A stretch of DNA of 64,000 bases. It comes from Hoeflea sp. IMCC20628 (GTDB taxonomy: Bacteria > Pseudomonadota > Alphaproteobacteria > Rhizobiales > Rhizobiaceae). The DNA is taken from the NCBI RefSeq assembly GCF_001011155.1, contig NZ_CP011479.1, positions 2,436,501 to 2,500,500 of the forward strand. Direction: 5' to 3'. Both the position numbers and the translations under genes were made by a program. Positions within the stretch are counted from its first letter, which is position 1; each line of letters opens with the position of its first letter. Shown here piece by piece: positions 34,807 to 45,028 of this stretch. The notes under the pieces are model-generated. The model was given only the letters and a program-made list of their open reading frames with translations. It made no database searches and was not told the DNA's origin.

Positions 34807-36045
34807 TTACAGGGACCTGCGGCGTTCCCACAGATTCTGTGTGCCCAGCGCCAACAGGCAGAACAGCGCCACCGGCCAAAACAAGCTGTTGAGCGCATCC
34901 CAACCCCAGGCATTGAGAACCTTGCCGGACATCAGGGAAGTGAACGCGACAATTCCGAACAGGGTGACATCGTGAAACCCCTGCACCTTGTTCTTTTCCG
35001 ACGGGCGGTAGGTCGCGGTCACCATGGTGGTGGCGCCGATGAAGCCAAAGTTCCAGCCAATGCCCAGCAGCACAAGGGCAAGCCAGAAGTTCCACAACTC
35101 GATCCCCATATGGGCGACGACGGCACAGCCAAGCAGGATGACAAGGCCAGCAGCCGTGATGGTGTCGCGGCCGAAACGGGCGATCAGCTTGCCGGTGAAA
35201 AAGCTCGGTGCAAACATCGCCATCACATGCCACTGAATGCCAAGCGTGGCGAGTTCGGGCGAGAAGCCGCAGCCGACCATGGCCAGCGGAGCGCCGGTCA
35301 TCATGAACACCATCAAGGAATAGGATCCGACACCGCAGATCATCGCGGTTACGAACCGCGGCTGGCTGATGATTTGACACAACGGGCGGGCCGGCGTTTC
35401 ATCGTGCCCGGCTTCGCCCGGCTTGGTGTCATTGGGAATGCGCAGGAACCAAATGATCGACATGGTGATGAGTGCCAGCGGCACCAGCGCCATGAACGAG
35501 CCTGCGAACATGACCGGCGCAAACAGCTCCCGCGTGTAGATGACTGTTTGCGGACCGATAATTGCAGCAAAGACGCCGCCGGCAAGCACCCAGGATATGG
35601 CCTGCGCCTTGAAATTGGACGGCGAACCGTCGGCTGCGGCGAATCGGTACTGCTGAACAAATGCACCGCCCAACCCGATGAAGGCCATTCCGAAAGCGAA
35701 GAACCAGAATTCATGACGAAACAGGGCGATCGCCGAAAGGATGCCGCCAAGCGCGGTCATGGCCATGCCCGACAGGAAACCATATCGCCGACCGATCTGG
35801 CGCATCAGCCAGGCGGCAGGCAGAGCTCCGACGGCAACACCAAGGTTGAAACCGGTGACTGGTGCGGTTGCCAGCGACTTGTCGGCGCCAAGAAGATAAA
35901 ATCCGGCAAGACCGCCCATGGAAATGGCGATCGGCGCCGCAGCACCACCAAAAGCCTGAGATGCTGACAGCAGCAGCGCATTGCGGCGCGCCAGGTTCTC
36001 GGCATCGGTCGCGCCGGCCAATCCGACCTTATCGAGAAAAGCCAT
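34807..36045 (-). CDS. MFS transporter
   Basis: A 412-residue carrier with about 12 membrane helices and the MFS loop motif after helix 2 (PAAWLMRQIGRRYGFLSG). The central loop between helices 6 and 7 is short. Substrate unknown. It starts 5 bases after nusB on the same strand, so it is likely the last gene of the ribH-nusB unit. Confidence 0.87.
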   Translation of the reverse strand: MAFLDKVGLAGATDAENLARRNALLLSASQAFGGAAAPIAISMGGLAGFYLLGADKSLATAPVTGFNLGVAVGALPAAWLMRQIGRRYGFLSGMAMTALGGILSAIALFRHEFWFFAFGMAFIGLGGAFVQQYRFAAADGSPSNFKAQAISWVLAGGVFAAIIGPQTVIYTRELFAPVMFAGSFMALVPLALITMSIIWFLRIPNDTKPGEAGHDETPARPLCQIISQPRFVTAMICGVGSYSLMVFMMTGAPLAMVGCGFSPELATLGIQWHVMAMFAPSFFTGKLIARFGRDTITAAGLVILLGCAVVAHMGIELWNFWLALVLLGIGWNFGFIGATTMVTATYRPSEKNKVQGFHDVTLFGIVAFTSLMSGKVLNAWGWDALNSLFWPVALFCLLALGTQNLWERRRSL

Positions 36046-36050
36046 TGAGG

Positions 36051-36557
36051 TCAGTCCTTGCCGGTTTTTTGATCACCGCGATACTTGCGTGCCAGACGGT
36101 CAAGCACAGCATTGACGATTTTGGTCTCGTCACCTTCAAAAAATGCCCGCGCCACATCGACATATTCGTTGACGATGACTGCAACCGGCACGTCCCTCTT
36201 GGTGGTCAGTTCCCAGGCCCCTGCTCGCAGGATCGCGCGCAAAGTGGCGTCGAGCCGTGACAGCGGCCAGTCTTCGTTCAGGCTGGCACGGATTTCCGGA
36301 TCTAGCTCACGCTGATTTTCGACAACACCCGAAACAACGGCGCGAAACCAGGCCGCATCCGCAGGCCGGTATTGCTCGCCGTCAATCTCGTTGCCGAGGC
36401 GATGGGCTTCATATTCGGCCACGATTTCCAGAACGCCGCCGCCGCCGATATCCATCTGGTACAGCGCCTGAACTGCAGCCAGCCGTGCAGCGCCACGCTG
36501 GTTGGCTGACTTGATTTCGGACGAGGGCGTCGAAGATGGGGGGTGATCAGTTGTCAT
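36051..36557 (-). CDS. nusB: Transcription antitermination/ribosome biogenesis factor NusB
   Basis: A 168-residue protein: N-terminal [21 protein letters not shown], central [20 protein letters not shown] and C-terminal [33 protein letters not shown], the NusB signature. It binds boxA RNA with NusE in rRNA antitermination. ATG at 36557 lies 2 bases after the ribH stop; a GTG two codons upstream overlaps that stop. Confidence 0.95.
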   Translation of the reverse strand: MTTDHPPSSTPSSEIKSANQRGAARLAAVQALYQMDIGGGGVLEIVAEYEAHRLGNEIDGEQYRPADAAWFRAVVSGVVENQRELDPEIRASLNEDWPLSRLDATLRAILRAGAWELTTKRDVPVAVIVNEYVDVARAFFEGDETKIVNAVLDRLARKYRGDQKTGKD

Positions 36558-36559
36558 GG

Positions 36560-37015
36560 TCACCCTGCCAGCTGGCTTTTCAGCGCGATCATCGACAGCG
36601 CCGCACGTGCGGCAAAGCCGCCCTTGTCGAGCCGGTCCTTCTTGACCCGCTCCCAGGCCTGATCGGCATTTTCTGTGGTCATGATGCCATTTCCGATGGC
36701 CAGCGATTCGGACACCGACAACGTCACCAGACCGCGGGCGGACTCGTTTGCGACAATTTCGAAATGATAGGTTTCGCCGCGAATGACGACGCCGAGCGCG
36801 ACAAAACCGTCAAATTCAACCCCACCTTCATCCATGGCATCCAGCGCCATGGCGATGGCTGCCGGAATTTCCAGCGCACCAGGCACTGTGACAACTTCAT
36901 AAATAGCGCCTGCCGAGTCGAGTGCGGATGTAGCGCCATCCAGAAGCGCATCGGACATATCATCATAAAACCGCGCTTCAACAATCAACAGATGCGGTGT
37001 CTTGGACTTGGCCAT
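36560..37015 (-). CDS. ribH: 6,7-dimethyl-8-ribityllumazine synthase
   Basis: A 151-residue lumazine synthase with [57 protein letters not shown] and [14 protein letters not shown]. The His in RGETYHFE is the catalytic residue. It condenses the ribitylaminouracil with dihydroxybutanone phosphate, the step before riboflavin synthase. It is separated here from ribD and ribE by two unrelated genes. Start at 37015 after AAGGAA is preferred to 37048. Confidence 0.95.
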   Translation of the reverse strand: MAKSKTPHLLIVEARFYDDMSDALLDGATSALDSAGAIYEVVTVPGALEIPAAIAMALDAMDEGGVEFDGFVALGVVIRGETYHFEIVANESARGLVTLSVSESLAIGNGIMTTENADQAWERVKKDRLDKGGFAARAALSMIALKSQLAG

Positions 37016-37288
37016 GACGGAGTTCCTTCTTGCGTGCGGTTTTTCCACGCGTCACGGGGTTCCGGAACGGAACCGGATAAACAGGTCGGATCAGAGCGCG
37101 GTCAAAACACTTTGTCCGCCGCTTGGCAAGCGGAAAAGGACGTCTGCGGCGGCTTAGCGGCCTTTTGTCCTTGTGTAGGATGAAACTTGCTCTGGCGACT
37201 GACGACGCTGGCAACCAGCACAATCGGTACGGCGAGGCCGACACACATGATCTTTGCGCTGCAGCGCGACTCCGCTATGCAGGCAATC

Positions 37289-37996
37289 ATGCGCACACCA
37301 AAACCCAAGGAAACCGACCTCTATCCACCGGTCAAAGCCCTGCTCGAAAGCCAGGGCTATGCGGTCAAGGGCGAAATCGGCGCGGCTGACATTGTCGCCA
37401 TCCGCGATGATGAGGATCCGGTTGTCGTCGAACTGAAGACCGGCTTTTCGCTGTCGCTGTTTCATCAAGGCATCGAGCGGCAGGCCATAACTGACGTGGT
37501 TTATATCGCCGTGCCGCGTGGCACCGGACGGGCGTTCCACAAAGCGCTGGCTGCCAACACCTCACTGTGCCGCAGGCTTGGCCTGGGCTTGATGACCGTA
37601 CGCCTGAAGGACGCGCTGGTTGAAGTTCACGCCGACCCCTCTCCCTACAAGCCACGAAAATCCAAGATCAAGAAGGCCCGGCTTCTGCGTGAATTCGCAA
37701 AACGGACCGGCGACCCCAATGCAGGCGGCGCGACGCGTCAAGGTCTGATGACTGCCTATCGTCAGGACGCTTTGCGCTGCGCCCGAACCTTGTCCGAACT
37801 CGGCCCCACCAAGGCAGCACAGGTGGCGAAAGCCTCCGGCGTGGAAAGGGCGCGAACGCTGATGGCGGCCAATCATTATGGCTGGTTCGAACGGGTGGAT
37901 ACCGGGATCTACGCGCTTTGCGCCAAGGGGTCTGAAGCACTGCTGCTGCTTGGCGACCCGGATGGCGGGCAGGCATCGACTGAGAATATTGATTGA
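37289..37996 (+). CDS. DUF2161 protein with PD-(D/E)XK nuclease-like core
   Basis: A 235-residue protein. Near the N-terminus: ETDLYPPVKALLESQGYAVKGEIG, then GAADIVAI with Asp34 and VVVELKTGFS with Glu48 and Lys50, the residue pattern of a PD-(D/E)XK phosphodiesterase core, as assigned for DUF2161. The C-terminal half has a winged-helix-like stretch (GPTKAAQVAKASGVERARTLMAANHYGWFERVDTGIYALC). Biological role unknown. Start is uncertain; frames to 37187 exist. It lies in an insertion between the two riboflavin gene groups. Confidence 0.75.
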   Translation: MRTPKPKETDLYPPVKALLESQGYAVKGEIGAADIVAIRDDEDPVVVELKTGFSLSLFHQGIERQAITDVVYIAVPRGTGRAFHKALAANTSLCRRLGLGLMTVRLKDALVEVHADPSPYKPRKSKIKKARLLREFAKRTGDPNAGGATRQGLMTAYRQDALRCARTLSELGPTKAAQVAKASGVERARTLMAANHYGWFERVDTGIYALCAKGSEALLLLGDPDGGQASTENID

Positions 37997-38124
37997 TGCG
38001 CCGACGATGAGCCAGCGTCATGTTTCCCTACTTATGCCAATTGGTCTGAGCGGCGAAAAATTTACCGTTGATTAACCATAAATGCGGATGCTTGCAGCCT
38101 GACACCTCTTGCCCAGGCAATGGC

Positions 38125-39501
38125 ATGCGCCATCCATCTTTCGGTATTCCCGGACAGCCGGCCCGACCGGTTTTGCCCCAACTGCAAAGCGGACGGCACC
38201 TGGCTCGTCCCGGTGCAATGCCGTTCCGTGTGGTCCGCATGACCGCCGTCATTTTATCGGCACTCGGCCTGGCGCTGATGCTGATTTCGTTACGCCCATT
38301 TGCTGGCGCCAGCATAGTCAACGAGACCGGCGCCAATGAGGGCAGCCTGCTCAATCAGGTCGGCTTTGTTGCTGCCGGTCTGGTGTTTGCGCTGGCGATG
38401 ATGGGCCTGACCAGCCGCAAGGTTCTCGCCAGCCTGCTGACACCGAGCATGCTGCTGCTGGCCCTGGTGCTCGGGTACAATGTCGCGACCTCTCCAAATC
38501 CCGATTCAACGTTGCGCGCCGTGGTTTTCACCGTGATCGGCATGTTCATTGCTTTTTCGACCGTCGTTCTGCCGCGCGGCGAGAAAGATTTCCAGATAGC
38601 GCTGATGATAGGCGCGGCTGCAGCGCTGGCGATGTCCTATGGCGGGCTTGTTCTCGTCCCGAATCTGGCAATGCACGGCTTCGACGCCTATGAACCACAA
38701 CATGCCGGCTTGTGGCGCGGCCACTTCAGTCACAAGAATGTTGCTGGCCCGGTGATGTGCATCATCGCGATTTTCGGTGTCTATCTGATGCGCACCGGCC
38801 ACCGTTTTGTCGGATTGATCATCTTTGCAGCCGGTGCATTGTTTGTGCTGAAGACCGGATCCAAGACCACCAGTGGCTTCTTTCCGCTGTCGATCCTGAT
38901 CGTATTCATGGCAAGTCTCTTCGGGCGCAGTTCCGCAGCAATCCTCGTCCACCTTGTCGTGCTCACCATGGTTGGTGTGCTTACTCTCGGCTCGCTCTAC
39001 AGCCCGGAAGTCTCCAACATGGTCGCAGACCTGTTGAAGGACGAAACCTATACGGGCCGCACCACATTGTGGGAATTCGGCCTGTCAAAGATTCCCGAGC
39101 ATCCATGGCTGGGATTTGGGCTTTACAATTTCTGGGGTACCGACACTGTCTTCCTGCTCGATAAGCCGTTCGAATCCGCGTGGGACTACCGCTTCATCGT
39201 CCACGGACATAACAACTATGTCGACATCCTGCTCAATCTCGGTCTGATTGGCGGCTCGGTGGTGATCTGGTTTCTGTTTGTCGGCCCGATTTTCAATTAT
39301 GCGAAGGCGCGGCGTATTCCCGGCAATGCCAGGCTGGCCGACATGTTTTTCATGGTCATTGTCTTTGCCAGTCTGCTGTCATTCCTCGAGACGTTCTTTC
39401 TGGCGCGCAACAGTCCGCTATGGCTGATGCACGTCTTCGCCGTCTTCGGGCTGCACCTGCTTGCCCGGTTCCGCATGGGCAACCCGGTTCCAGGGCGGTG
39501 A
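38125..39501 (+). CDS. O-antigen ligase/polymerase-like membrane protein
   Basis: A protein of about 458 residues with 10-11 hydrophobic segments. A large periplasmic loop carries GLWRGHFSHKNVAGPVM, the usual O-antigen-ligase motif with His, and YTGRTTLWEFGLSKIPEHPWLGFGLYNFWG, then HGHNNYVDILLNLGLIGGSVV, all typical of Wzy_C/ExoQ-like proteins. It is separate from the main polysaccharide locus. Start is uncertain: 38125 has AGGC upstream; 38218 is closer to the first helix. Confidence 0.8.
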   Translation: MRHPSFGIPGQPARPVLPQLQSGRHLARPGAMPFRVVRMTAVILSALGLALMLISLRPFAGASIVNETGANEGSLLNQVGFVAAGLVFALAMMGLTSRKVLASLLTPSMLLLALVLGYNVATSPNPDSTLRAVVFTVIGMFIAFSTVVLPRGEKDFQIALMIGAAAALAMSYGGLVLVPNLAMHGFDAYEPQHAGLWRGHFSHKNVAGPVMCIIAIFGVYLMRTGHRFVGLIIFAAGALFVLKTGSKTTSGFFPLSILIVFMASLFGRSSAAILVHLVVLTMVGVLTLGSLYSPEVSNMVADLLKDETYTGRTTLWEFGLSKIPEHPWLGFGLYNFWGTDTVFLLDKPFESAWDYRFIVHGHNNYVDILLNLGLIGGSVVIWFLFVGPIFNYAKARRIPGNARLADMFFMVIVFASLLSFLETFFLARNSPLWLMHVFAVFGLHLLARFRMGNPVPGR

Positions 39502-39514
39502 GTGACCCTAGCCG

Positions 39515-40129
39515 TCAGGCCTGTGCGGCACTCTCGGCAAGACGCGCCGCATAGCGGGCCATCTGGTCAACCTCGAGATTGACGTGATCGCCCTCCGCCC
39601 GCTCGCCCCAGGTGGTGACGGACAGCGAATGCCTGATCAGAAGCACATCGAAGTCGCTACTATTGACCGCATTGACGGTCAGGGATGTTCCATCCAGCGC
39701 CACCGATCCCTTTGGCGCGATGAATTTGGACAGCTCGACTGGTGCGCGCAGGGTAAAGCGGCGGGCCTCGCCCTCGTCCTTGATGGCGATGATCTCCGCC
39801 TGTCCATCGACGTGACCCGAGACCATGTGGCCGCCGAGCTCATCGCCAATTTTCAGCGAGCGCTCGAGATTGATGCGTTGACCCTGCGTCCAGTTAGCGA
39901 TGGTGGTCAGCCGCAGCGCCTCTTCCCAGGCCTCAACCTCGAACCAGCGTGAATTGTCACCGTGCTGCGGCAAAGCCGTGACGGTCAGGCAGACGCCGGA
40001 ACAGGCAATGGATGCGCCGATGTCGATGCCAGCCGGATCCCAGGCAGTTTCGATGCGAAGGCTGACGCCTTGATCGCGCGCCGCCACAACGGCCACACGG
40101 CCGATATCGGTGATGATGCCGGTAAACAT
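39515..40129 (-). CDS. ribE: Riboflavin synthase alpha chain
   Basis: A 204-residue protein with MFTGIITDIGRV at the N-terminus and two homologous lumazine-binding halves (IGASIACSGVCLTVTAL and GSVALDGTSLTVNAV). It dismutates two lumazines to riboflavin. The start at 40129 follows AAGGG and lies 4 bases after ribD. An in-frame extension to 40249 overlaps ribD and lacks family support. Confidence 0.95.
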   Translation of the reverse strand: MFTGIITDIGRVAVVAARDQGVSLRIETAWDPAGIDIGASIACSGVCLTVTALPQHGDNSRWFEVEAWEEALRLTTIANWTQGQRINLERSLKIGDELGGHMVSGHVDGQAEIIAIKDEGEARRFTLRAPVELSKFIAPKGSVALDGTSLTVNAVNSSDFDVLLIRHSLSVTTWGERAEGDHVNLEVDQMARYAARLAESAAQA

Positions 40130-40133
40130 GGTT

Positions 40134-41237
40134 TCAAACCCTTTCGTATTCGTCCATCCGGTCGGTGCCAAAGGTCGCGGATGAGACCAGACGGAAAGCT
40201 GATGGGATGGTCTGGCGTGTGATCGGTGCATCCACTGCATCGCCGTCAATTGTCGCTTCGCCGGTCAGCAGCACGAGACGATCAACCAGCCCCTCGGCGA
40301 GAAACGATTGCGCCACCGCGGCACCGCCTTCAACGAAGACAGTGGAAAGACCGCGTGCCGCCAGATCTTCCAGCAATTCGGGCAGCGCCAGCCGGTCCTG
40401 ATGTGCATCGGAGGCGATGAACTCCGCGCCGCAGGCCGCAAGCTCTGCGCGCCGCGGATCGTCCTGTTGGGCCGCGGTGGCGATCCACAGCGGCACGTCG
40501 CGCGCGGTGTGCGCCAATCGCGACGTCAGCGGCAGTCTGAGATGCGTGTCGAGCACCAGCCGGATCGGAGACCGGTCTTCGAGGCCAGGAAGCCGGCAGG
40601 TCAGATCAGGGTCGTCATTGATGGCGGTTCCGACACCGATCAGAATCACATCCGACAGCGCCCGCAGGGCATGCACCTGCCGGCGGGAGATTTCCCCGGT
40701 GATAGCGACCTGCTTGCCATCGCGGCGACCGATCTTGCCATTGGCGGAAACTGCAAGCTTCAGAGTCACATGCGCCCGGTTCTTCATGCGTCGAGTCAGG
40801 TAACCGGCGAGTCCACGCTCGGCTTCGGCGGCCAGCACCCCCTCCTCCACCTCGATACCGGCGGCACGCAAGATCGCGTAGCCCCGCCCCGAGACTCGTT
40901 CATCCGGATCGGTGGCGGCGGCCACCACACGGGCAATGCCTGCCGAGACCAAAGCCTCAGCGCACGGTGGCGTCCGGCCATGATGGGCGCAGGGTTCAAG
41001 CGTGACATAGGCGGTTGCGCCACGCGCCAGCTCACCTGCTTCTGCCAGCGCTTGCGGCTCGGCATGGGGACGCCCGCCTATCGCGGTGACGCCACGGCCG
41101 ACAATTACCGGCGAACCGTCAATCTCGCGGACGATCAGCGTAGCCACGGATGGATTGGAGCCGGTGCGGCCTTCGTGCTCGCGCGCCAGACGGATTGCCG
41201 CCGCCATCAAGCGTCGGTCAAGCGCCTCGGCGGACAT
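40134..41237 (-). CDS. ribD: Bifunctional deaminase/reductase RibD
   Basis: A 367-residue protein. The N-terminal deaminase has HAEPQAL and PCAHHGRTPPCAEAL with the zinc ligands; the C-terminal reductase has GRRDGKQVAITG, DVILIGVGTAINDDP and VFVEGGAAVAQSFL. It catalyses steps two and three of riboflavin synthesis. ATG at 41237 is 4 bases after the nrdR stop; the ORF extends to 41273 inside nrdR, less likely. Confidence 0.95.
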   Translation of the reverse strand: MSAEALDRRLMAAAIRLAREHEGRTGSNPSVATLIVREIDGSPVIVGRGVTAIGGRPHAEPQALAEAGELARGATAYVTLEPCAHHGRTPPCAEALVSAGIARVVAAATDPDERVSGRGYAILRAAGIEVEEGVLAAEAERGLAGYLTRRMKNRAHVTLKLAVSANGKIGRRDGKQVAITGEISRRQVHALRALSDVILIGVGTAINDDPDLTCRLPGLEDRSPIRLVLDTHLRLPLTSRLAHTARDVPLWIATAAQQDDPRRAELAACGAEFIASDAHQDRLALPELLEDLAARGLSTVFVEGGAAVAQSFLAEGLVDRLVLLTGEATIDGDAVDAPITRQTIPSAFRLVSSATFGTDRMDEYERV

Positions 41238-41241
41238 GGGC

Positions 41242-41724
41242 CTAGATATCCCCGACAGAGCTATCGCCGGCAATCCGCGCGGTCAGTTCGGAGATTGTCC
41301 GCTCGAAATCCTCGGGCCCGGTGAAGTCCCGGTAGACCGATGCATAGCGGACGAAGCCGACATCATCGAGCGCCTTGAGCGCTTCGAGCACCAAGAGACC
41401 AATAGCATCGGTGGCGATCTCGGTTTCGCCGGAGCTTTCCAGGCGGCGGACAATGCCCGACACCGCACGGTCGATCCGCTCGGGATCGACCGGCCGCTTG
41501 CGCAGCGCGATCTGGAATGATTTCGCCAGCTTGTCCCGATCAAACGGCACCTTGCGTCCGGTTTTCTTCAGCACCTGCAAATCGCGCAACTGCACCCGCT
41601 CGAATGTGGTGAAGCGGCCGCCGCAATCGGGGCACACCCGACGCCGGCGGATCGCGGCGCCGTCTTCGGCGGGCCGCGAATCCTTCACCTGGCTGTCTTC
41701 AGAACAGCAATAGGGACACCGCAT
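41242..41724 (-). CDS. nrdR: Transcriptional repressor NrdR
   Basis: A 160-residue regulator: zinc ribbon [20 protein letters not shown] with [15 protein letters not shown], followed by the ATP-cone domain ([26 protein letters not shown]). It represses ribonucleotide reductase genes in response to nucleotide levels. It is 6 bases after glyA and directly before ribD, the standard alphaproteobacterial order. Confidence 0.97.
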   Translation of the reverse strand: MRCPYCCSEDSQVKDSRPAEDGAAIRRRRVCPDCGGRFTTFERVQLRDLQVLKKTGRKVPFDRDKLAKSFQIALRKRPVDPERIDRAVSGIVRRLESSGETEIATDAIGLLVLEALKALDDVGFVRYASVYRDFTGPEDFERTISELTARIAGDSSVGDI

Positions 41725-41730
41725 CCGCCG

Positions 41731-43044
41731 TTACCCGAGATAGGGGTAGAGAGGGAAACCGTCGGTGAGCGCCATTACCTTCTTCTTCACTGCAGCCTCC
41801 ACTGCAGCATTTCCGTCCTCGGAATTGGCCATTTTCAGACCATCGAGCACCTCGGAGATGAGATTGCCGATTTCGCGGAACTCAGCCTCGCCGAAACCGC
41901 GGGTGGTGCCCGCAGGACTGCCGAGCCGGACGCCGGATGTGACAAAGGGCTTTTCCGGGTCAAATGGGATGCCGTTCTTGTTGCAGGTGATATTGGCGCG
42001 GCCAAGTGCCGCTTCAGCGCGCTTGCCGGTGGCATTTTTCGGCCGCAGGTCAACCAGCATGAGGTGATTGTCAGTACCGCCGGAGACGATATCGAGACCG
42101 TTGTCCTTCAGCGACGCCGCAAGTGTGCGGGAATTGGCGACGACGTTTTCGGCATAGGTCTTGAAAGCCGGCGTCAGCGCTTCCGCAAAGGCCACGGCCT
42201 TGGCGGCGATGACATGCATCAAAGGACCGCCCTGCAGGCCCGGAAACACCGCCGAATTGACCTTCTTTGCAATGACTTCGTCATTGGTCAAAATCATGCC
42301 GCCGCGCGGGCCGCGCAGTGATTTGTGGGTTGTGGTGGTGACCACATGGGCATGCGGAATTGGCGAAGGATGCTGACCACCGGCGACCAGACCAGCAATA
42401 TGGGCCATGTCGACCATCAGATAGGCGCCAATGGAATCAGCAATCTCGCGGAACCGCTTCCAGTCCCAGATGCGCGAATAGGCGGTGCCGCCGGCAATGA
42501 TCAGCTTGGGACGTTCGCGTTCTGCTGTTGCCGCGATCGCGTCCATGTCGAGGAGATTGTCATCCTCGCGCACGCCATAGGAAATTACCTTGAACCACTT
42601 GCCCGACATATTGACGGGCGAGCCGTGGGTCAGGTGTCCGCCAGAATTGAGATCGAGGCCCATGAAGGTGTCGCCGGGCTGCAGAAGCGCCAGGAACACC
42701 GCCTGGTTCATCTGCGAGCCGGAATTGGGCTGCACATTGGCAAACTGGCAGTCGAACAGCTTCTTTGCCCGTTCGATGGCAAGGGTTTCGGCAATATCGA
42801 CGAATTCGCAGCCGCCATAATACCGCTTGCCCGGATAGCCTTCGGCATATTTGTTGGTCATGATCGAGCCTTGGGCTTCAAGCACAGCGCGCGACACAAT
42901 GTTTTCTGATGCGATCAGCTCGATTTCATGCCGCTGGCGACCCAATTCACTCTGGATCGAGCCAAACACTTCCGGATCGGCTTCGGCCAATGGCTTGTTG
43001 AAAAAGGCGTCCGCCAGGCTGGCGGCAGAAGTCGCGTTGGACAT
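41731..43044 (-). CDS. glyA: Serine hydroxymethyltransferase
   Basis: A 437-residue PLP enzyme. The PLP Lys is in [52 protein letters not shown] and [33 protein letters not shown] are family landmarks. It interconverts serine and glycine with tetrahydrofolate. It opens the glyA-nrdR-ribD-ribE operon. No glycine riboswitch was recognised upstream. Confidence 0.97.
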   Translation of the reverse strand: MSNATSAASLADAFFNKPLAEADPEVFGSIQSELGRQRHEIELIASENIVSRAVLEAQGSIMTNKYAEGYPGKRYYGGCEFVDIAETLAIERAKKLFDCQFANVQPNSGSQMNQAVFLALLQPGDTFMGLDLNSGGHLTHGSPVNMSGKWFKVISYGVREDDNLLDMDAIAATAERERPKLIIAGGTAYSRIWDWKRFREIADSIGAYLMVDMAHIAGLVAGGQHPSPIPHAHVVTTTTHKSLRGPRGGMILTNDEVIAKKVNSAVFPGLQGGPLMHVIAAKAVAFAEALTPAFKTYAENVVANSRTLAASLKDNGLDIVSGGTDNHLMLVDLRPKNATGKRAEAALGRANITCNKNGIPFDPEKPFVTSGVRLGSPAGTTRGFGEAEFREIGNLISEVLDGLKMANSEDGNAAVEAAVKKKVMALTDGFPLYPYLG

Positions 43045-43240
43045 GTTCCAGGTTCCTTGTGTGGCTCGGGTCTGGCAGAACGACTGCCTGGTTTCGGCGG
43101 CGCTCCGGAAATCGGTTCGACTCCGGCACGAACCGTGTCGAGCCGGAAGCGGCTGTTTAACCCTGTCGCATCACAAGGGCAATATCCGCAGGCTCAAATG
43201 CGTCATTGTGAGCATCAAACACACCCTCCATACAAGAAAA

Positions 43241-43264
43241 GCCGCCCGTGTCAGGGCGGCTTTC
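43241..43264 (-). terminator. Terminator after the L,D-transpeptidase gene
   Basis: Stem GCCGCCC (43241-43247) and GGGCGGC (43254-43260) around GTGTCA, flanked by AAAA on the left, so the minus-strand transcript ends in a T-run. It lies 30 bases past the transpeptidase stop. Confidence 0.82.
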
Positions 43265-43292
43265 TAAGGTTGTGATCCCGGTTGGGCAGAGC

Positions 43293-44561
43293 TCAGCGCA
43301 GCGCCAGTTCTTCCACACCGTCGCGCTGATAGACATCATCGCGGAACTGGACAACGCCATCTTGCGAGGCCCAGGCGGTGAAATAGGTGAAATACACCGG
43401 CACCGGGGTTGTCAGCAGGATTTCCGTGTTCTCACGCGAGGCGATGGTCGCCTCCATGGTCTGCCGGTCCCAGCCGGGCGTGTCCCGGAGAAGCCAGGTG
43501 TTGAGGTCGCGCACGTTCTGAACACGCACACAGCCGGATGATTCAAACCGCAACAACTTGTTGAACACGCCCTGCTGTGGGGTGTCATGCATGTAGACGG
43601 CATGCGGATTGTGGAAATTGATCTTGGTCGAGGACATGGCGTTGCCCTTGCCCGGATCCTGACGGAACATCAGGTTCGGAGCCTTTTCGGCATTCCAGTC
43701 AACCAATTCGGGCTGGACTTCATTGCCCTGGCCATCAAACAGACGAATGTTGTTCCGCGTCAGATAGGTCGGATCCTTGCGCATCAACGGCACGATGTCT
43801 TTTTCGATGATCGAGCGCGGCGAGGTCCAGTAGGGATTGAGAATGATCTCGTGGATCTTGGAATTCAGGATCGGTGTCTGACGGTCAATCTTGCCAACGA
43901 TCGCGGTGTGCCGCAGCACAACGCTGCCGTTTTCGACTGCCTCGATCTGCGCCGCGGGAATATTGACCATCACATAACGGTCGCCCAGAAAGCCCGACAT
44001 CGAGCGCAGCCGCACGAGATTGGTCTCAAGCTGCCCCAACCGAACGTCGGTAGAAACATTGAGCGCCTGATAGGTGTAGCTGCCCAGAACACCATCCGGG
44101 GGAAGGCCGTGGCGCGCCTGGAATTTCTTGACGGCTCCATCGACATAGGAATCGAATTCGTTGGAAAGACCCGCGCTGCGGTCCATATCGCCGGAGGCGA
44201 TCAGACGCTCGCGCAGAATGCGCACGTCAGGATCGGACACGCCCATGCGCAATTTCTTGGTTGCCGGCACCCTTGGCCAGCCGCCGCGTGCGAGCGAATC
44301 CTGATAATCAAAAATCGCGCGTTCGACAAAAGCGATGGTGTCGGCGCTGGCGATGGGATGCCGTGTCGCCGTCTCGGCCACCGAACGGGAGCTCTTGGCG
44401 TCGAACTGATCGTCCCATGAGCCACGCCGGGGTGAACTGATGATGTCCTGGATTGTCGACTGGGCGAAAGCCGGGCCTGCGGCAAGTGCTGCAGCGGCCA
44501 TGGCTGCCGTGCGGCCGATAAAGCGGCGCCGGGAAACCTTGTCTAGTCCGGTTTTTGTCAT
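43293..44561 (-). CDS. Tat-exported L,D-transpeptidase with peptidoglycan-binding domain
   Basis: A 422-residue protein. Signal: SRRRFIGRTAAMAAAALAAGPAFAQ holds a twin-Arg motif and Ala-rich core, so Tat export is likely. A peptidoglycan-binding helix set (DGAVKKFQARHGLPPDGVLGSYTYQAL, about 140-170) precedes the YkuD domain with HDTPQQGVFNKLLRFESSGCVRVQN, where SSGCVRV is the active-site Cys motif. It makes 3-3 crosslinks or attaches proteins to peptidoglycan. The LdtR-type gene upstream matches the known ldtP-ldtR pairing in Liberibacter and Sinorhizobium. Confidence 0.9.
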   Translation of the reverse strand: MTKTGLDKVSRRRFIGRTAAMAAAALAAGPAFAQSTIQDIISSPRRGSWDDQFDAKSSRSVAETATRHPIASADTIAFVERAIFDYQDSLARGGWPRVPATKKLRMGVSDPDVRILRERLIASGDMDRSAGLSNEFDSYVDGAVKKFQARHGLPPDGVLGSYTYQALNVSTDVRLGQLETNLVRLRSMSGFLGDRYVMVNIPAAQIEAVENGSVVLRHTAIVGKIDRQTPILNSKIHEIILNPYWTSPRSIIEKDIVPLMRKDPTYLTRNNIRLFDGQGNEVQPELVDWNAEKAPNLMFRQDPGKGNAMSSTKINFHNPHAVYMHDTPQQGVFNKLLRFESSGCVRVQNVRDLNTWLLRDTPGWDRQTMEATIASRENTEILLTTPVPVYFTYFTAWASQDGVVQFRDDVYQRDGVEELALR

Positions 44562-45028
44562 GTGTAATCCACCATGCATTCGAAGCTGACGTTTAGAGTT
44601 GCGAATTCGAGTACCATGCTAATACTAAAAATTTGGAACCAAAAGCTATCCCTCAAGCCTGTCGCGACACATTTGCGTGAGCGCGAGACAAGACCGCGAC
44701 CTCATGGGCCGTTTCCTTGCTGCCTGAGTGATGGCCATTGTAACAGCTGTCACGGCAATATGGCTAATTCATGGTGTGCCGCAGCATGCAGTCTTTGTCA
44801 GGAGACAAGGGACCGCGAGCTTCAACCGGATAATCCACATGAAATCAAAGCTTTAACCCAAACAAGACGACCCGGATCGAGATCCGCTCGGCAAATCCTG
44901 CATCGGTATCGGAGCTACCCAGCGCTTTGGACACGATCGAGCCGATGACATCCGAATTCGTTTGAACCCTGGACAAAAAAGCGGCGGAACCGAGTCCGCC
45001 GCATTTTTCTATAATAATCGCGACCGGA
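44562..45028. other. Spacer between transpeptidase and ldtR, with ldtR terminator
   Basis: No gene is supported; the plus-strand frame at 44574-44948 looks random. TGTCGCGACA at 44660-44669 is a perfect 10-bp palindrome about 100 bases before the transpeptidase start and could be part of an operator. A terminator lies at the right end. Confidence 0.45.
44975..45002 (-). terminator. Terminator after the ldtR-like gene
   Basis: Stem GCGGCGGA (44981-44988) and TCCGCCGC (44995-45002) around ACCGAG, with six A at 44975-44980 giving a T-run on the minus strand. A plus-strand T-run also follows at 45004-45008. Confidence 0.88.
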
